A stretch of DNA of 64,000 nt, taken from NCBI RefSeq assembly GCF_037975245.1, contig NC_092578.1, forward strand, positions 17,261,321-17,325,320. Reading direction: 5' to 3'. The stretch is from Apostichopus japonicus (taxonomy: Eukaryota > Echinodermata > Holothuroidea > Aspidochirotida > Stichopodidae). Numbering within the stretch: position 1 is the first letter of the stretch; each line of letters opens with the position of its first letter. Shown here one piece after another: positions 39,601-50,250 of this stretch. The notes beneath the pieces were generated by a model that was not told the DNA's origin, ran no database searches, and worked only from the letters and a program-made list of their open reading frames with translations. The position numbers and the translations under genes are program-made.

Positions 39601-41871
39601 AGCATGTCATATGAGATGATTGGCTGAAACCAATTCCTCCAAGCTCCCAAAAGTATTAAAAGACTAGTCGAGATCAAAAGTTAGTTTGATACTTTGATAT
39701 GATTAAGAGGAACATAATCTAATCATTATAGTGAAATTTGCATTCAATTCCTATGTACTGCAAACAGGTGTGATGTCATAGTGGCACACTGACAATTAAT
39801 GTTTTGTTTTTGCTTTACTTTTCAGTCTATTGATTTGACCTTGGATTGGATAGGGTTACCGGTTTGTCTAAAGGGGATGTGAAGTTTATAAAATACCAAT
39901 ACCTATGGTTCATTCACATTATGGATGCATCCAATTGTGGAGTATAAAATTAGACGTAAATTTTAAGGGAAAACAAAACATCATTTATCAGTCACACCTG
40001 TTTGCTCCAAGTTCACTTTAGGTTCTAAAAGTGGCAATTTTCACCAGAATGCTTAGATTATGTTCCTCTTTATCATATGAAAACAAAATATTGACCTGGA
40101 CTATTCTTTCAAGTATTAAAGTCAGCATTTTGCGTTTTGTCGTGGTTTTCCACTTTTTTGACAAGTCCATCAAGTTTTGCAGATAATGAGAAAAGTGTCG
40201 TCCGACAATTTACACATTTAATATTAACCGCATACAGTTCCCCCAACCCACCAGTTTGAATTCAACCAATCAGAGACGCAGGGTTAGTTATGAGCCGTTG
40301 CTAAAAAAAGATTCAAAACGTCGAGTTGGTAACTTGGTACAACCAGCGAGCTGGACTCTAACAGCTCCCCGGTACAACTGCCATAGACAATCTACACAAA
40401 TCAAGCATGCCGTGTTGTATTACGTATTGGCCAATGAAGTTCGTAGCTTTTAAATATTCATATTATGGGCGAGGTTTATTTGGATCCCAACGGAAGATAT
40501 CTTCGAGAAAAACAAAGTTGAAAGTTGTAAATTTTTCGACTTTAATGCCACCATTTGAAGTAAGATTTGAATAGATAAGCTAGTTATGTATGTCATTATG
40601 GTATTGTGGAATCAGTGAGGTTGAGAAACACCATAGAAAAGGACGCAAAATGCTGCTTTTAGAGTATTAAGATTGCCTTGTTCAAGTTTTGTTACTACAA
40701 CAAGAGGTTCTCCACAAGCTATGAATATGTTTGTTCCAAAATGGCCAAAAGAAAGTTAAAAGTATGTTAAATAGTTTGCAACAAATAAACAAGTTCAGCA
40801 TATTCAGCAATTATTTCATCACGATATTCTTCATTTTCACAGAGACATTTTCACAGTAGCCTTGAGTAGCCCTTATTTTTATAGCAGGTACTGGTTGCAA
40901 GAATATCATCCATTAGATCATCATGAATAATTGCAATTAAAGATGGGACACAAGTTGAACTAATGTAACTTTCCATTTCAGCAAAATACTTTCAAGACCT
41001 TAAAGGGTGTGAAGACTCACGCAAAAAGAAACGTTTACTGCTGGTAATATGACCTACTTTTTATTGAGGCATAACAGAAGTGTTAGACACCACCATCGAT
41101 CCCAGAAAATACACACACAGCTTGCTACCGTCGGTAGTTAGACACTAGTGTACAGTCAGTTCATACAGCTGCGGTCAATACCCGCAGCACAGTGTACAAA
41201 CCATACCGCGATGGACATCTCAGGTCCAGCTAGAGATAACAAAGTATCACATTTCATTACTGTCTGCATTTTGTAGCGACAAGAGAAAAACTTCAATTGC
41301 AAGCAACGGAAAGTTAACTTTCTGCAGGGCAGCACGCGGTTTGGGGCGAGTCTTCAATACCTTTAAGAGGTATCTGTGGTGAGGGAGAACAACTCTCTGC
41401 TCTGACGAGGGAGCTCATACTAGTTCTAGCGAAGCAATACTTCTGGTCAAGGTCTAACAACTCCCATCTTTGACTCAATATCCAACCAAAAACAAATTGA
41501 ATACTACCCTATACATTGCCTACCTTGGTTACCAGTTAGCCTATAATGCTCTCTGAATGTTAGGTACATCACGCTACATTTCCCCATCTTTTCCCTAGGC
41601 CTACTTAGCAAGACACTACTTTTGACGAATGTCGTGGATCTGGGCCAGTGGAAAGATTTTACCACAATTGCTGGAAGCAGCACCCTAGATAGCCGCCCAC
41701 CTTAGTAGTGTGTAAGTTAGACTAACGCCTTACACTAGGTCTACCGTCTAGCTAAGTTAATATTTCGGGCCTATATTATAAGCTAATACTACTACCCATC
41801 AATGTCACTGATTTCATCTTTTACATATATAAACAGACTAATAGATGGCTCACCACTGCTACTCTTGCCAT
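33661..41871 (-). CDS. CBR1: Carbonyl reductase (NADPH) 1-like, copy A, 6 exons
   Basis: Exons in gene order: 41871-41854, 39009-38743, 38013-37901, 36985-36860, 35306-35162, 33825-33661. They join in frame to 277 residues, the same length as human CBR1. This classical short-chain dehydrogenase/reductase reduces quinones, prostaglandins and other carbonyls with NADPH in the cytosol (family knowledge). Seen: the tiny first exon MARVAV, the cofactor motif TGSNKGIG, the NNAAIAFK strand, VVNVCSF with the catalytic Ser at 139, AYGFSK giving Tyr192 and Lys196, and PGWVVTDM. The start was chosen because ATGGCAAGAGTAGCAGTG followed by GTGAGC matches the paralogue's first exon. Exon 2's donor (GTAGTT) is weak. 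The exon 4 donor has been copied into the intron. A second complete copy lies 3.5 kb upstream on the same strand. Confidence 0.92.
33826..35161 (-). other. Carbonyl reductase A intron 5
   Basis: AT-rich intron with poly-A near 34184 and a C run near 34862; nothing identified. Confidence 0.65.
35436..35510 (-). repeat. tRNA-derived SINE head
   Basis: On the minus strand the sequence has an A-box-like GATAGCCCAGTTGATA and a B-box-like GGTTGAATCCC separated as in a tRNA. The cloverleaf is imperfect and the locus is intronic, so a SINE copy rather than a tRNA gene. Confidence 0.5.
36232..36885. repeat. Array copying the carbonyl reductase A exon 4 donor (period about 104-122 bp)
   Basis: The real junction (minus strand) ends CAACAAATTTATTGA followed by GTAAGTGTC; CTTACT of the donor is at 36855. 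The same block, exon end plus donor, recurs with CTTACT at 36733, 36615 and 36511. Linker sequence such as ATCATATGAGTGGTT and ATGAATATTCATGAC is shared by the units. A further partial unit at about 36250-36300 is separated from the rest by a MITE (36302-36502). All three extra copies keep GTAAGT. Confidence 0.9.
36302..36502. mobile_element. hAT-like MITE, family E, copy 3, inside the donor array
   Basis: The left end GTTGCAACAATTTTC and right end ATTGTCCCAACTG are inverted relatives, and the interior matches 10724-10932 in inverse orientation (TTCAAAGCACTCGTATTGAC; CAATACAAGTGCTTTGG). GGTGAGA occurs at both borders, suggesting a duplicated target within a repeat unit. Boundaries are approximate. 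Confidence 0.6.
36986..38742 (-). other. Carbonyl reductase A introns 3 and 2, with exon 3 between
   Basis: Exon 3 occupies 37901-38013. The introns hold a C run (37182-37191), a GAGTCC-rich tract (about 38262-38370) and a dispersed repeat with AAGGGGAATTCTTCTGGTAC near 38530. No other gene is visible. Confidence 0.7.
38262..38370 (+). repeat. GAGTCC/AAGTCCGAGCC low-order repeat
   Basis: Degenerate tandem hexamers such as GAGTCC, AAGTCC and GAGTCG with CCGAGCCAAGTC twice. Looks like a decayed short-period satellite. Confidence 0.55.
39690..40112. mobile_element. MITE family F, copy 2, rearranged
   Basis: 39694-39790 matches the complement of the 9281-9507 element (GAAATTTGCATTCAATTCCT, GGTGTGATGTCATAG). 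39990-40112 matches its forward strand (CACCAGAATGCTTAG, TTGACCTGGACTATTC). About 200 unrelated bases lie between. It looks like two truncated copies or one interrupted copy. Confidence 0.55.
40121..40662. mobile_element. 542-bp inverted-repeat element with 8-bp target duplication
   Basis: GTCAGCATTTTGCG near the left end is matched in inverse by CGCAAAATGCTGC near the right end. AGTATTAA flanks the element on both sides (40113-40120 and 40663-40670). No transposase frame is visible; an 8-bp duplication is typical of hAT and P-type elements. It sits at the end of a family-F MITE copy, so it inserted later. Confidence 0.75.
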
Positions 41872-42922
41872 TCTTCGTCAGTACTTTGCCAGTTAACTTC
41901 ACTAGTGAATCTGCGAGTTGTATACCTTTACTTGTCTTGGGCACACCAACGCTACAACTGAATGAAGACTAAAGGTGGAACGTGTGTTCCCATCCTACCC
42001 AACCTGTGTAAACATCCGAAACAAATGAACGATTGCGTAACACACAGTGACAGTGATGAGTGGAAAATGCTGATGTCATCCCAGGGATGGAAATTTTACA
42101 TGGACCGGAAAATGCTTCCAGCCGAAGTATACTAAGCTTGTTATTGCCATGCAAAATAGAAATTATCACCAATGAAAGGAGATTGTTACGATCTGTTATC
42201 ACAAATCATAAAATGTGTTTTAACAATTTATTATTCTTTAAGAGAACTCAAGGCCAATACTGATGATGGATGACATAGTGTTTACAATTGATTACAAATT
42301 TGTCACTCAAGTACAATGTGCAAATTGGTCACTGTCATCCAGGGGTGATTATCTGTTGTATTTTATGAAGTTTAAAGACCACGTTTGGTGTTAGCATTTA
42401 TATAGAAATTGACTGATATTTATCATTTAGGTCTGCATTGAGGAGCTAACGTCATCATCAATTTAGCCAGGCTTAGTAAAAGTGCTTGCATGCCAGAGAC
42501 TTCGCATAATTTAAAGCAGAATATCTTGAAAGCCGGAAGGGTATAGAAACATTACTACCATTCAAATTTTACTTCTATTTTTGAACAGCCTTACGTGTCT
42601 CTTGTCTTAAATGATCCATTAACACACAATAAACCACGGTTAGTTAGAGGAGTTCTTTTAACGATGCAAAACCCATCCACCATGACTCGACATTAAATTG
42701 TAGTACTATATAAGCTATATCTTTTCCAATATATGTAGATGTCTGCTTGATTAAACATAGCCCATGCCAAATCTCTTAAACAAAAACCACCAGACTGTAA
42801 CTGTATAATCAAACTTAGTCTCGGTTGAGTGGTATTCATTATTTATGCATGTGTAGAAGCTAGGCTACTACGTGTGCCATTGTTTATCATTGACCATCAC
42901 CGCAAGTGCGAATGGAAACTGA

Positions 42923-42963
42923 CTTGTACCAGGGAGTTGTTCTTGACATCTCCCTGCTTGTAC
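42923..42963. mobile_element. Micro-palindrome 3 with 7-bp direct repeats
   Basis: The core at 42930-42956 is 27 bp, starting CAGGGAG and ending CTCCCTG, with 11-bp arms having one mismatch. CTTGTAC flanks it at 42923-42929 and 42957-42963. Confidence 0.7.
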
Positions 42964-43048
42964 CTGCAGAATTGGGCAATCTTTCGGGTTGATGGAGCAG
43001 TTGTTAGGTTTCTATCGGGAGACTTTCACGTAATAGACACGTTTCACG

Positions 43049-44078
43049 CATAGGCGTAGGAGGCGGGGGGGCTGCAGCCCCCCCAACCAATTTTTTGGGT
43101 GAAAATTCGGGCAATATGCTTAGAATTTTTCGGGCACCTACTGGAAGAATAATAATTTGCAATGTGTTTTTCATATTTTTTGGTGAAAATTCGGCAATAT
43201 GCTGAGAATTATTCGGGCATCTACTGAAAGAATAATAATTTGCAATGTGTTTTTCAATATTTTGGTGAAAATTCGGGCAATATGCTGAGAATTTTTTCGG
43301 GCACCTACTGAAAGAATAATAATTTGCATTTTTTTTCCAATTTTTTTGGTGAAAATTTGGGCAATATGCTGAGAATTTTGCGTGCACCTACCAGTGGCGG
43401 AGCGTCCATACAGTCAAAGGGGGCGGATGCCCCCCTGACGGACTCAAATGGACTGCTGGAGCCCTTTCAGCTTTTTACCACTTTTTACTTATTCGCGATT
43501 ATTGACTTTTTTATTGCGCTCTCAAATACCTATTGACATTTGTCACATTTTGTTGGTGCAATTTTCTGACAAATGGCGATGACACCTATTTATTCTTCGT
43601 TTATCTGCAAATTAGCAAGGCCCGGAAAGGGTCATTTCCGGCGATCTAGGGAGTAACTTTACTCAAAAAATTTATGTGCGCTCCGCGCCAACCTGTGGTG
43701 GCGCTCCGCTTAGATAGTGTCGACAGCGCCCCTACAGACCATTCTCCCCCCCCCCCTGACCAAAACCCCCTAGCTCCGCCACTGGCACCTAGTGAAAGAT
43801 GAAGAATTTGCAATGTGTTTTTCAATGGTTAAACTTATATTATTATTATTATCATTATTGTTGTAACAACTTCCCCAATAATTCTAACCAATATGGAAGG
43901 GCAATAAAACGGAAAATGATTTTATGTTATTGGCAGGTGATGTAATAACTGATGGATGCCTATATGATATGCTCATTAACATGTGGAACGCGCGCGGAGC
44001 GCGCGAAAAAATTTTGGTTATATTTTTCGGGCAAGTCGTTACAGCCCCCCCAAATCAAATGAGGCTCCTACGCCTATG
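43049..44078. mobile_element. hAT-like MITE, family A, copy 1, carrying a nested insertion
   Basis: Ends CATAGGCGTAGGAG and CTCCTACGCCTATG are perfect inverted repeats. The 8-bp GTTTCACG flanks both sides (43041-43048 and 44079-44086). The left half contains about four tandem units of roughly 80 bp (GGTGAAAATTCGGGCAATATGC, CACCTACTGAAAGAATAAT). A separate element is inserted at 43391-43785. The minus-strand frame across 43004-43387 is repeat-driven, not a gene. Confidence 0.88.
43391..43785. mobile_element. Nested MITE, family B, 395 bp, with 6-bp target duplication
   Basis: CCAGTGGCGGAGC at the left and GCTCCGCCACTGG at the right are perfect 13-bp inverted ends. CACCTA lies at 43385-43390 and 43786-43791. 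Without it, the host repeat reads straight through (CACCTA then GTGAAAGATGAAGAATTTGC), as in the neighbouring units. Hence it inserted after the host element had formed. Confidence 0.88.
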
Positions 44079-44389
44079 GTTTCACGTAATAGCAAGTGGT
44101 GATATACCGCGGCTATACATACAACCACAGCAGGTGCCCATGACAGCGTGATTCAGATACTGAAGGCTATAGCAATGTATGTTATTACAGAATAAGTACG
44201 GGTTTACAGAGTACCGCCGATTTGGAAATGGGGCTCGATGGGGGTGAGGGGTGGGAGGGGTGGGTGGGTGAGGGTTGCGTATAGTGGGTGAGCATGAGTT
44301 AATATTCGATCAAAGGTAACAGTCGCAGCGCCCTGGAGAGCATTTAAAACGCCCGACCGTGCTTTTGGTCTGTATGGGATGACATCTTT

Positions 44390-44429
44390 GTCAAACCATG
44401 GAGGTCTGTTTTTACCTCCATGGTCAAAC
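44390..44429. mobile_element. Micro-palindrome 4 with 7-bp direct repeats
   Basis: Core at 44397-44422: CATGGAGGT, spacer CTGTTTTT, ACCTCCATG (26 bp). GTCAAAC at 44390-44396 and 44423-44429. Nearly identical in core to micro-palindrome 1 but with a different flanking repeat. Confidence 0.72.
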
Positions 44430-45329
44430 TAATTCATTGCGTGGAGGTTTCAGCATCTGGAATACTAAAAGGAACCATAAAACACACACACACGCACGCA
44501 CATAAAGAAAGGAAGACAGCAACAAAGATATTACATAGTAATACTTTTAATACTCGTTTTATTTAGAATGAACTCTAGGAATGAAATCTAGGAATAATAC
44601 TAAGGGTATTCAGGTGAAGTTTAATGATATTTAATATAGAATATAATAACTGAATCACGAGCAGGTATAGGCTATATGAAGTGTATGCTTATCGAACCAG
44701 GGACACTTCCAGGATTTCGCAAAAAAGTGGGTGTGGCCAGCTAAAGTCATTAAAAGTGTAAACGTCAAGTGATGCATAATTCAGAGGCATATTTAGACTA
44801 TAAATTAGGTCTATACAATATATTAATTCTAAACGCAAGGTTGCGGTATAAATAACTATAAGGTATCGTTTATAAGTTTGTGTAAAGTTGGAACACCACT
44901 GGACGGCCAGTGCGCCTATACAGACTCGACAATTTAATGAATGAATACAACCATACGTGAATAGGCGATAGATAGATCGATTCTTATATATATATTACAG
45001 ATGATTTAAGACAATTAGCAACAACCTGACAAGCGGGTAGCGGGTAGGATATAATTTGTATCCACAATATCATATAGTCCTTTGCGTACCAACGTCTTAA
45101 GTATACTACTTCCACTTTTAGGACTCCTAAAAATTGATAAAAGGTATTTTTTTTCATGTAGACTCAACCTTCAACTTATTTTCCGACATCGCGGAGAGCA
45201 AAATAAGACAATTAACGTAGGTTGGAGGCAATTAGTGGGGAGGGGAGGTGGGGGGGGGGTATTCTAAGGTTCTAAAACGCATTCAGTTATTAATTGCAAG
45301 AAATATTGTCGAGAGTGTTGTTGTACTTT

Positions 45330-46627
45330 CTACAATATAACTTTGTTGATTTTTCTATCTGAGAACATTTCTCCACGTCCTTCTGTAGCATTTTCTGTAC
45401 GTAGAGCTAACCAGACCAATGTGTCAGCGCCCTCATCGGTGTTTTTGTCCCCGCCTTGACTGCTCATATCTGTTTTCACGTATCCTGGGTCAGCCTTGGA
45501 ATAGAGAGAGATAGATAGAAAAATAAATTTGAACTACAGTACGAAATGTTTCCTCAAAAGGAAATGAGGGCGGTATTTGAAGAATGTAGCATGTATTGAT
45601 GTGTGACCTGATTAATTCACTTTGGCTTCGGCTTTGAGTACAACGTTTCTGTATGCTGACGCGTTGGACGAATCTAACAAAAAAAGTAATTAATGACTCT
45701 GCGATCCGCGTTATAGTCATTGCCGACTTTGCAATCCGCGGTCCCTCTCACAATTTTTCAAGGTCGGTAAGAGTGTCGTCATAGTTTTCCCTTTTCGGGT
45801 AACCAAAAGGGAGATGGAGATGTAAGCTTTTGTGCATATGTTTGCATTACCGTTTGTCAGTTTCTACTTTTATGGAACGCCAAACGGTACACCAGATAAG
45901 AAAGAGATTTTCTGAAAGATAATATCTGAAGACATAGAAAAGTATAGTAAAGGCAGGGTAGCGAGATAAACTGGTAAGGAGATAGAGAGGGAACAGTAAC
46001 AGGAACAGAAGGGGGAGGGGAGGAGGAGATGAGATGGAGTGGGACTGGGGGAGTCTAGGGGCAAGGGCAAGGAGTGGGGATCGGGTGCAGATGAGTAACA
46101 GTGGGTAACCGTTAATAAGATACAAATGAAAAAATGCGAATGAACAAAATTATTTACATGTAGTGCAAAGCAACTTCCTACTTTGATTAAATATGTCTGA
46201 CATTCCTTGTTTGTGTAACTCTCACAAGATAGATCGCCTAGAAAGCCGTACATAAAAATGCTGACAATTGCATGGTTAATACAAAACATGCCAGACTTAC
46301 GGAATAAACAATTATTCCAGGTCTCTTGGAATCTTTCTGCATTTCTTGATCCTGTAATTTCGTCATTGCTGCTACTGCTACTTTCGAAAACCCGTAGGAT
46401 GTGTTTGGGTATCCGTGTTTGGTATGTTCACCAGTGGTAGCTAGACTGTAGTTAAATAATGGACAATTAAAATCAGCACATAGCTTTAAATGTCTTTATA
46501 AAGCCATTACATCATGTATACACGAGGGTTAACCGCAAAACAAATTAATATGCATATACATATATATATATATATATATACATATATATAATTGAAAAAT
46601 GTATATATATATATACATATATATGTG

Positions 46628-46663
<36 letters not shown>

Positions 46664-49600
46664 TGCATATATATATATATATACATATACATACATATAC
46701 ACGATATTATTAGGAAAATTCAGTTTTCCTATCAATTTATGAAAAGTGGGAATGTTTAGTCAAGTCTCTTCATAAAACTGATATACATGATGAAATACTC
46801 ACTCGACAAACTCTTTCACGATTTTATCTAGTTCTTCTTCCTTTGACAAATGTCTGAATTTCTCTTTGACATTTTCTTCCATTTTCCCCCAGGTCCAATT
46901 AGCAACAAAGCTAGCAACATTCACGACTCTGTCGAGATAATAACATGATTTCCATTGCGATGCATGGGGGGGGGGGGGGGTTTTGCTTCAATTGTAATGC
47001 CAATAACATAACGCTGTTTATCTCGCACAGGTCATATACCACATTTAAGAGTAACGTACATCCGCTTAAAAATTTAACCGGGGAAAAAGATCTAAAATGA
47101 CCTATAAATGCAGTGATTATTTTTGCATATTTTCAGATATCATTAGTTACTTCTTCTTTTACACTATGTAGGCGTATTTAGCTATCATACAGTTTTTCAT
47201 ACAATAGGGTATAGGACATGTTAGTTGAAAACTACAATTTTTGCTCTGCAAGCTGCCTTGGAAAGTGACGACATTTTAGTGTGTTATAAGTCGATGGATC
47301 AACAATTATTGTGATACAACACTATGCATATATACGTCACAAAACGTTCTTCTTTTAACTTCTTTAACAAAAAAATGTGTTTTACTACTAATTAATTAGA
47401 ACACAACGTTTTCAAATTGTTCTTATTACTGATGAGAACCTTTGGGATGCTACTTGTTTTCATGGGAGTTAAAATGTGCACAGATTATTATGTAAATTGT
47501 TATATATTTATGCGACCTCTATTCATGGAGGTCACGGGGTCATGAGCTTGGGCCTCCAGGTTTCGGGAGAGAGCCTTCCGGTCTTGTTCAGGGTCTCGTA
47601 TCGGACTGATAGGTCTCAACTACGAGATCACCACAATAACAAAGGAGTCATTTTCTTCATTCAACGTACGCAATTTATCCATGATTTATTTGTAATGCTT
47701 TGGGAACCTGTCGTTTGAAGCCAGATATGTATTATGTTTCCTATGGACTTTGTGTTGCCGCATTTTGAAGAAATGACGTAGGCCTAATGGTCTCTGTGTT
47801 TGACTAAGTAGTCCAGCCACTCAAATTGATTAGCCTACCTCAGATGCTTAAAGGGTTATTCCTCGAAAATTGAAAGTGGTGTAGAAATACCACCTGAACT
47901 CTTACCGGGCATTTGCACGTAGCAACGGAGAGAGAGTATGAAATACTTGAGCTGTCTTGAAGTAATTGATGTCATTAGTAACTTTGGCTTGCTCTGCGAA
48001 AGGTGCTGGGTCTTCATCCTACGAGACAGAATTGAGGAAAATGTAAACGATTTCGCAAAAATGTTTGTCATGGAAGTCTGCTGAGTTCGAGCCCAGTATA
48101 GCCTAGGTACCATAAACAAAGCTTTCCCGGTGTTGGTGAGAATTACGAGGCAAAGGGCAGACCTGCCAGTCCCCCAAATGGACTTTGACGTCCGAAAACG
48201 TGGAGAATTTACAAAACGTTTGTTTTATATTAATTACACGAGAAGTATCCACAACTCTGATTTACTTTGTTTACGGTTCATCTCTGTACTCGAGATCCGA
48301 GATCCCACTGTGAGAGACGATAAATAAATCCGTGAGTCTCTCGAGTTGACAGATATGAACGGGAGATGGTATAGTGCGGTAAGGAAGTAGGAAAGGCCCA
48401 GGGGTGAATGTGAGAATTCCCACAAGTTTGTGAGATCCTAAGTTCTTCTTTTAGTTTTCTTATATATGCATTTAGTGAGTGTTGGTATGGTTCAAGCAAA
48501 TCAAACAAAGTAGACATATTTACTTTGTATGCAATAGCTGCGTTGTTGATGAGTATATCCAATCCTCCATGTTCTTTCTTGAGATGGTCCCTCAGAGCTT
48601 CGACCGATGCTTTGTTTGAGATGTCCAGCTGATGAAATCGAGGCTTCAGTCCTTCCTTCTCGAGGTCAGCTACAGCCTTCTTGCCGAGCTCCGGATTTCT
48701 GGCAGTCAGGTACACGACATCGTCAGGTTTAAGCTGCTTGCAAAGAGCTCTTATACAAGCCAACCCAATGCCCTTGTTGGAACCTGTGACCTGTTAGAGG
48801 AATATAAATAACTTGTTTCTTAGTTTTGTATGTATTAATTAGCCTTAATTTATAAAAGGGGTAGAGGTGATGAGCTGATAACATGATCTCGTATTGTAAC
48901 GTCATATTTTGTAGGGGTACATAATGGGTTCGTGCCAAACAAGGAATAAAATAAGACATCGGAATTTCTGCACACATGCTAAACTATATATTGTTTCTTC
49001 TCTTTCTCTCCTCTTCTCTTTCGACCCCCCCCCCACACCCCATCATCACTCGTTCATGTTTGTGTTTAAATTGTACTCCTGTGCATTTATTACATACATA
49101 GGCTATATTTAATGTTGGACCTGTTAATCCTTCTTGTTCTTTTGTTTTTGGAGAGGGGAGACAGTAAGGGGGGGGGGTGGAATGGAAAGTGGGAAGCGAA
49201 TTGTAGGCCTATACTCTTGAAGTCGAACATACAAGCCGTATAACATAATAATACCTTAGTTTACCGGTACGTACGTAAGGAAGCTAAACCGACTGGCTCA
49301 TTTTGAAACCCATGCATAGTACCTGATATACATCGTAATATCACGCCTTGTCTGCTCGATGAGTGTTCAGTGAACAATTTCATGCAATCGTATAATTTTC
49401 GAAACCCATTCCTGCTAAACAGACACGCCAATTATGAATGGTGCCCTCATCCACCCCCCCCCCCCCCCTCGGCCTTTACTTTTCGCCATATGGTAATTAC
49501 ATATTGACCGCTGTTCAGTAAATGTAGTATTTCTAACCAAATCTAAGTTATGTTCACTCAAACTGATAAAGTTGACATTCTCCTTCTGCGTTTACATTTA

Positions 49601-49691
49601 TCATTAAACTTGTATTGAAATTTGTAATATGCTATAGCACGTATAGTCTGTAAAGAGATCGAAACAAACTCACCACGGCAACTCTAGACAT
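45330..49691 (-). CDS. CBR1: Carbonyl reductase (NADPH) 1-like, copy B, 6 exons
   Basis: Exons in gene order: 49691-49674, 48790-48524, 48018-47906, 46928-46803, 46445-46301, 45494-45330. In frame they give 277 residues. Same fold and role as copy A: first exon MSRVAV, cofactor motif [23 protein letters not shown] with the catalytic Ser, SYGFSK giving the Tyr-x3-Lys pair, and PGYVKTDM. Exon lengths are identical to copy A, exon by exon, so this is a tandem duplicate. Exons 3-6 differ from copy A in roughly 26-40 percent of residues by my count, while exon 2 differs at one residue of 89. Differences near the active site (WTWGKM for MTWGKM, YS for FA before PG) suggest different substrate preference; this is inference. 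No polyadenylation signal was found close to the stop. Confidence 0.92.
46449..46802 (-). other. Carbonyl reductase B intron 4 with TA microsatellite
   Basis: TA-rich repeat at about 46553-46692, interrupted by GTATAT and CATATA variants; the long Tyr/Ile frames over it are artefacts. Confidence 0.85.
46929..48523 (-). other. Carbonyl reductase B introns 3 and 2, with exon 3 between
   Basis: Exon 3 occupies 47906-48018. A run of about 17 G is at 46966-46982. Nothing else is recognised. Confidence 0.65.
48791..49673 (-). other. Carbonyl reductase B intron 1
   Basis: AT-rich with C and G runs (about 49026-49034, 49169-49177, 49456-49471). No gene or known repeat family seen. Confidence 0.65.
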
Positions 49692-50127
49692 ATTGACTGG
49701 AAGACTGCTGTTCACGACGAATATTATTATATTATAGCTGGAATTAATTTCCAGAAGATCAGTTAGCACTGCCCTTTAGTTGCAGGGGTCACTGATATTT
49801 TAAGGTTTGCTGTATACGTATTGTCTACTATCCATCTGGTTGATGCCTTGATTTATGCAAGAACCTCACGAAGCCATAAACTTTCGAAGCAGCCACTTTC
49901 AGATAAATTCTTTATAGACTTAGTGCTGTATGTAACCCTCGTGTTTCAAAGAGTTTAGAGTGCATTTAGTTTCACACCAGTAAGTAATAGCCTGAAATAT
50001 ACGGCATTGTTCCATTCTTGTTTTTGACCGTATTTCCTTTGTGACGTAATTGAAAACCCTGGGACTGTTGTGTGTCAGACCTTCAATAGGCCTATTTTGT
50101 ATGCACGGCGTTGACTACTACTAGTTT

Positions 50128-50250
50128 AAGTTCGGTATGAATAGCGGGTAACAGTTTTGTAAAATTGCAAGTCATTCTGGTAATTTGAAGTTCGGTATGA
50201 AGCGGGTAACAGTTTGGTAAAATGCAAGTCATTCTGGCAATTTTACGGAA
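50128..50250. repeat. Two-copy tandem duplication of about 60 bp
   Basis: AAGTTCGGTATGA starts at 50128 and 50188, each followed by AGCGGGTAACAGTTT and CAAGTCATTCTGG. Confidence 0.9.

Larger units (their letters stand above)
39010..41853 (-). other. Carbonyl reductase A intron 1
   Basis: Longest intron of this gene. It contains MITE family F pieces (39690-40112) and a 542-bp inverted-repeat element (40121-40662). The remainder is AT-rich with nothing identified. Confidence 0.7.
41872..45329. other. Intergenic region between the two carbonyl reductases
   Basis: Upstream sequence of copy A followed by the nested transposons at 43049-44078 and two micro-palindromes (42923-42963, 44390-44429). 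An ACAC microsatellite lies at about 44482-44500 and a G run near 45250. No gene seen. Confidence 0.7.

Noticed and set aside
43004-43387. Minus-strand frame with repeated CPNFHQK segments
   Set aside because: Produced by the 80-bp tandem units inside a MITE; it also crosses the element border and has no family similarity.
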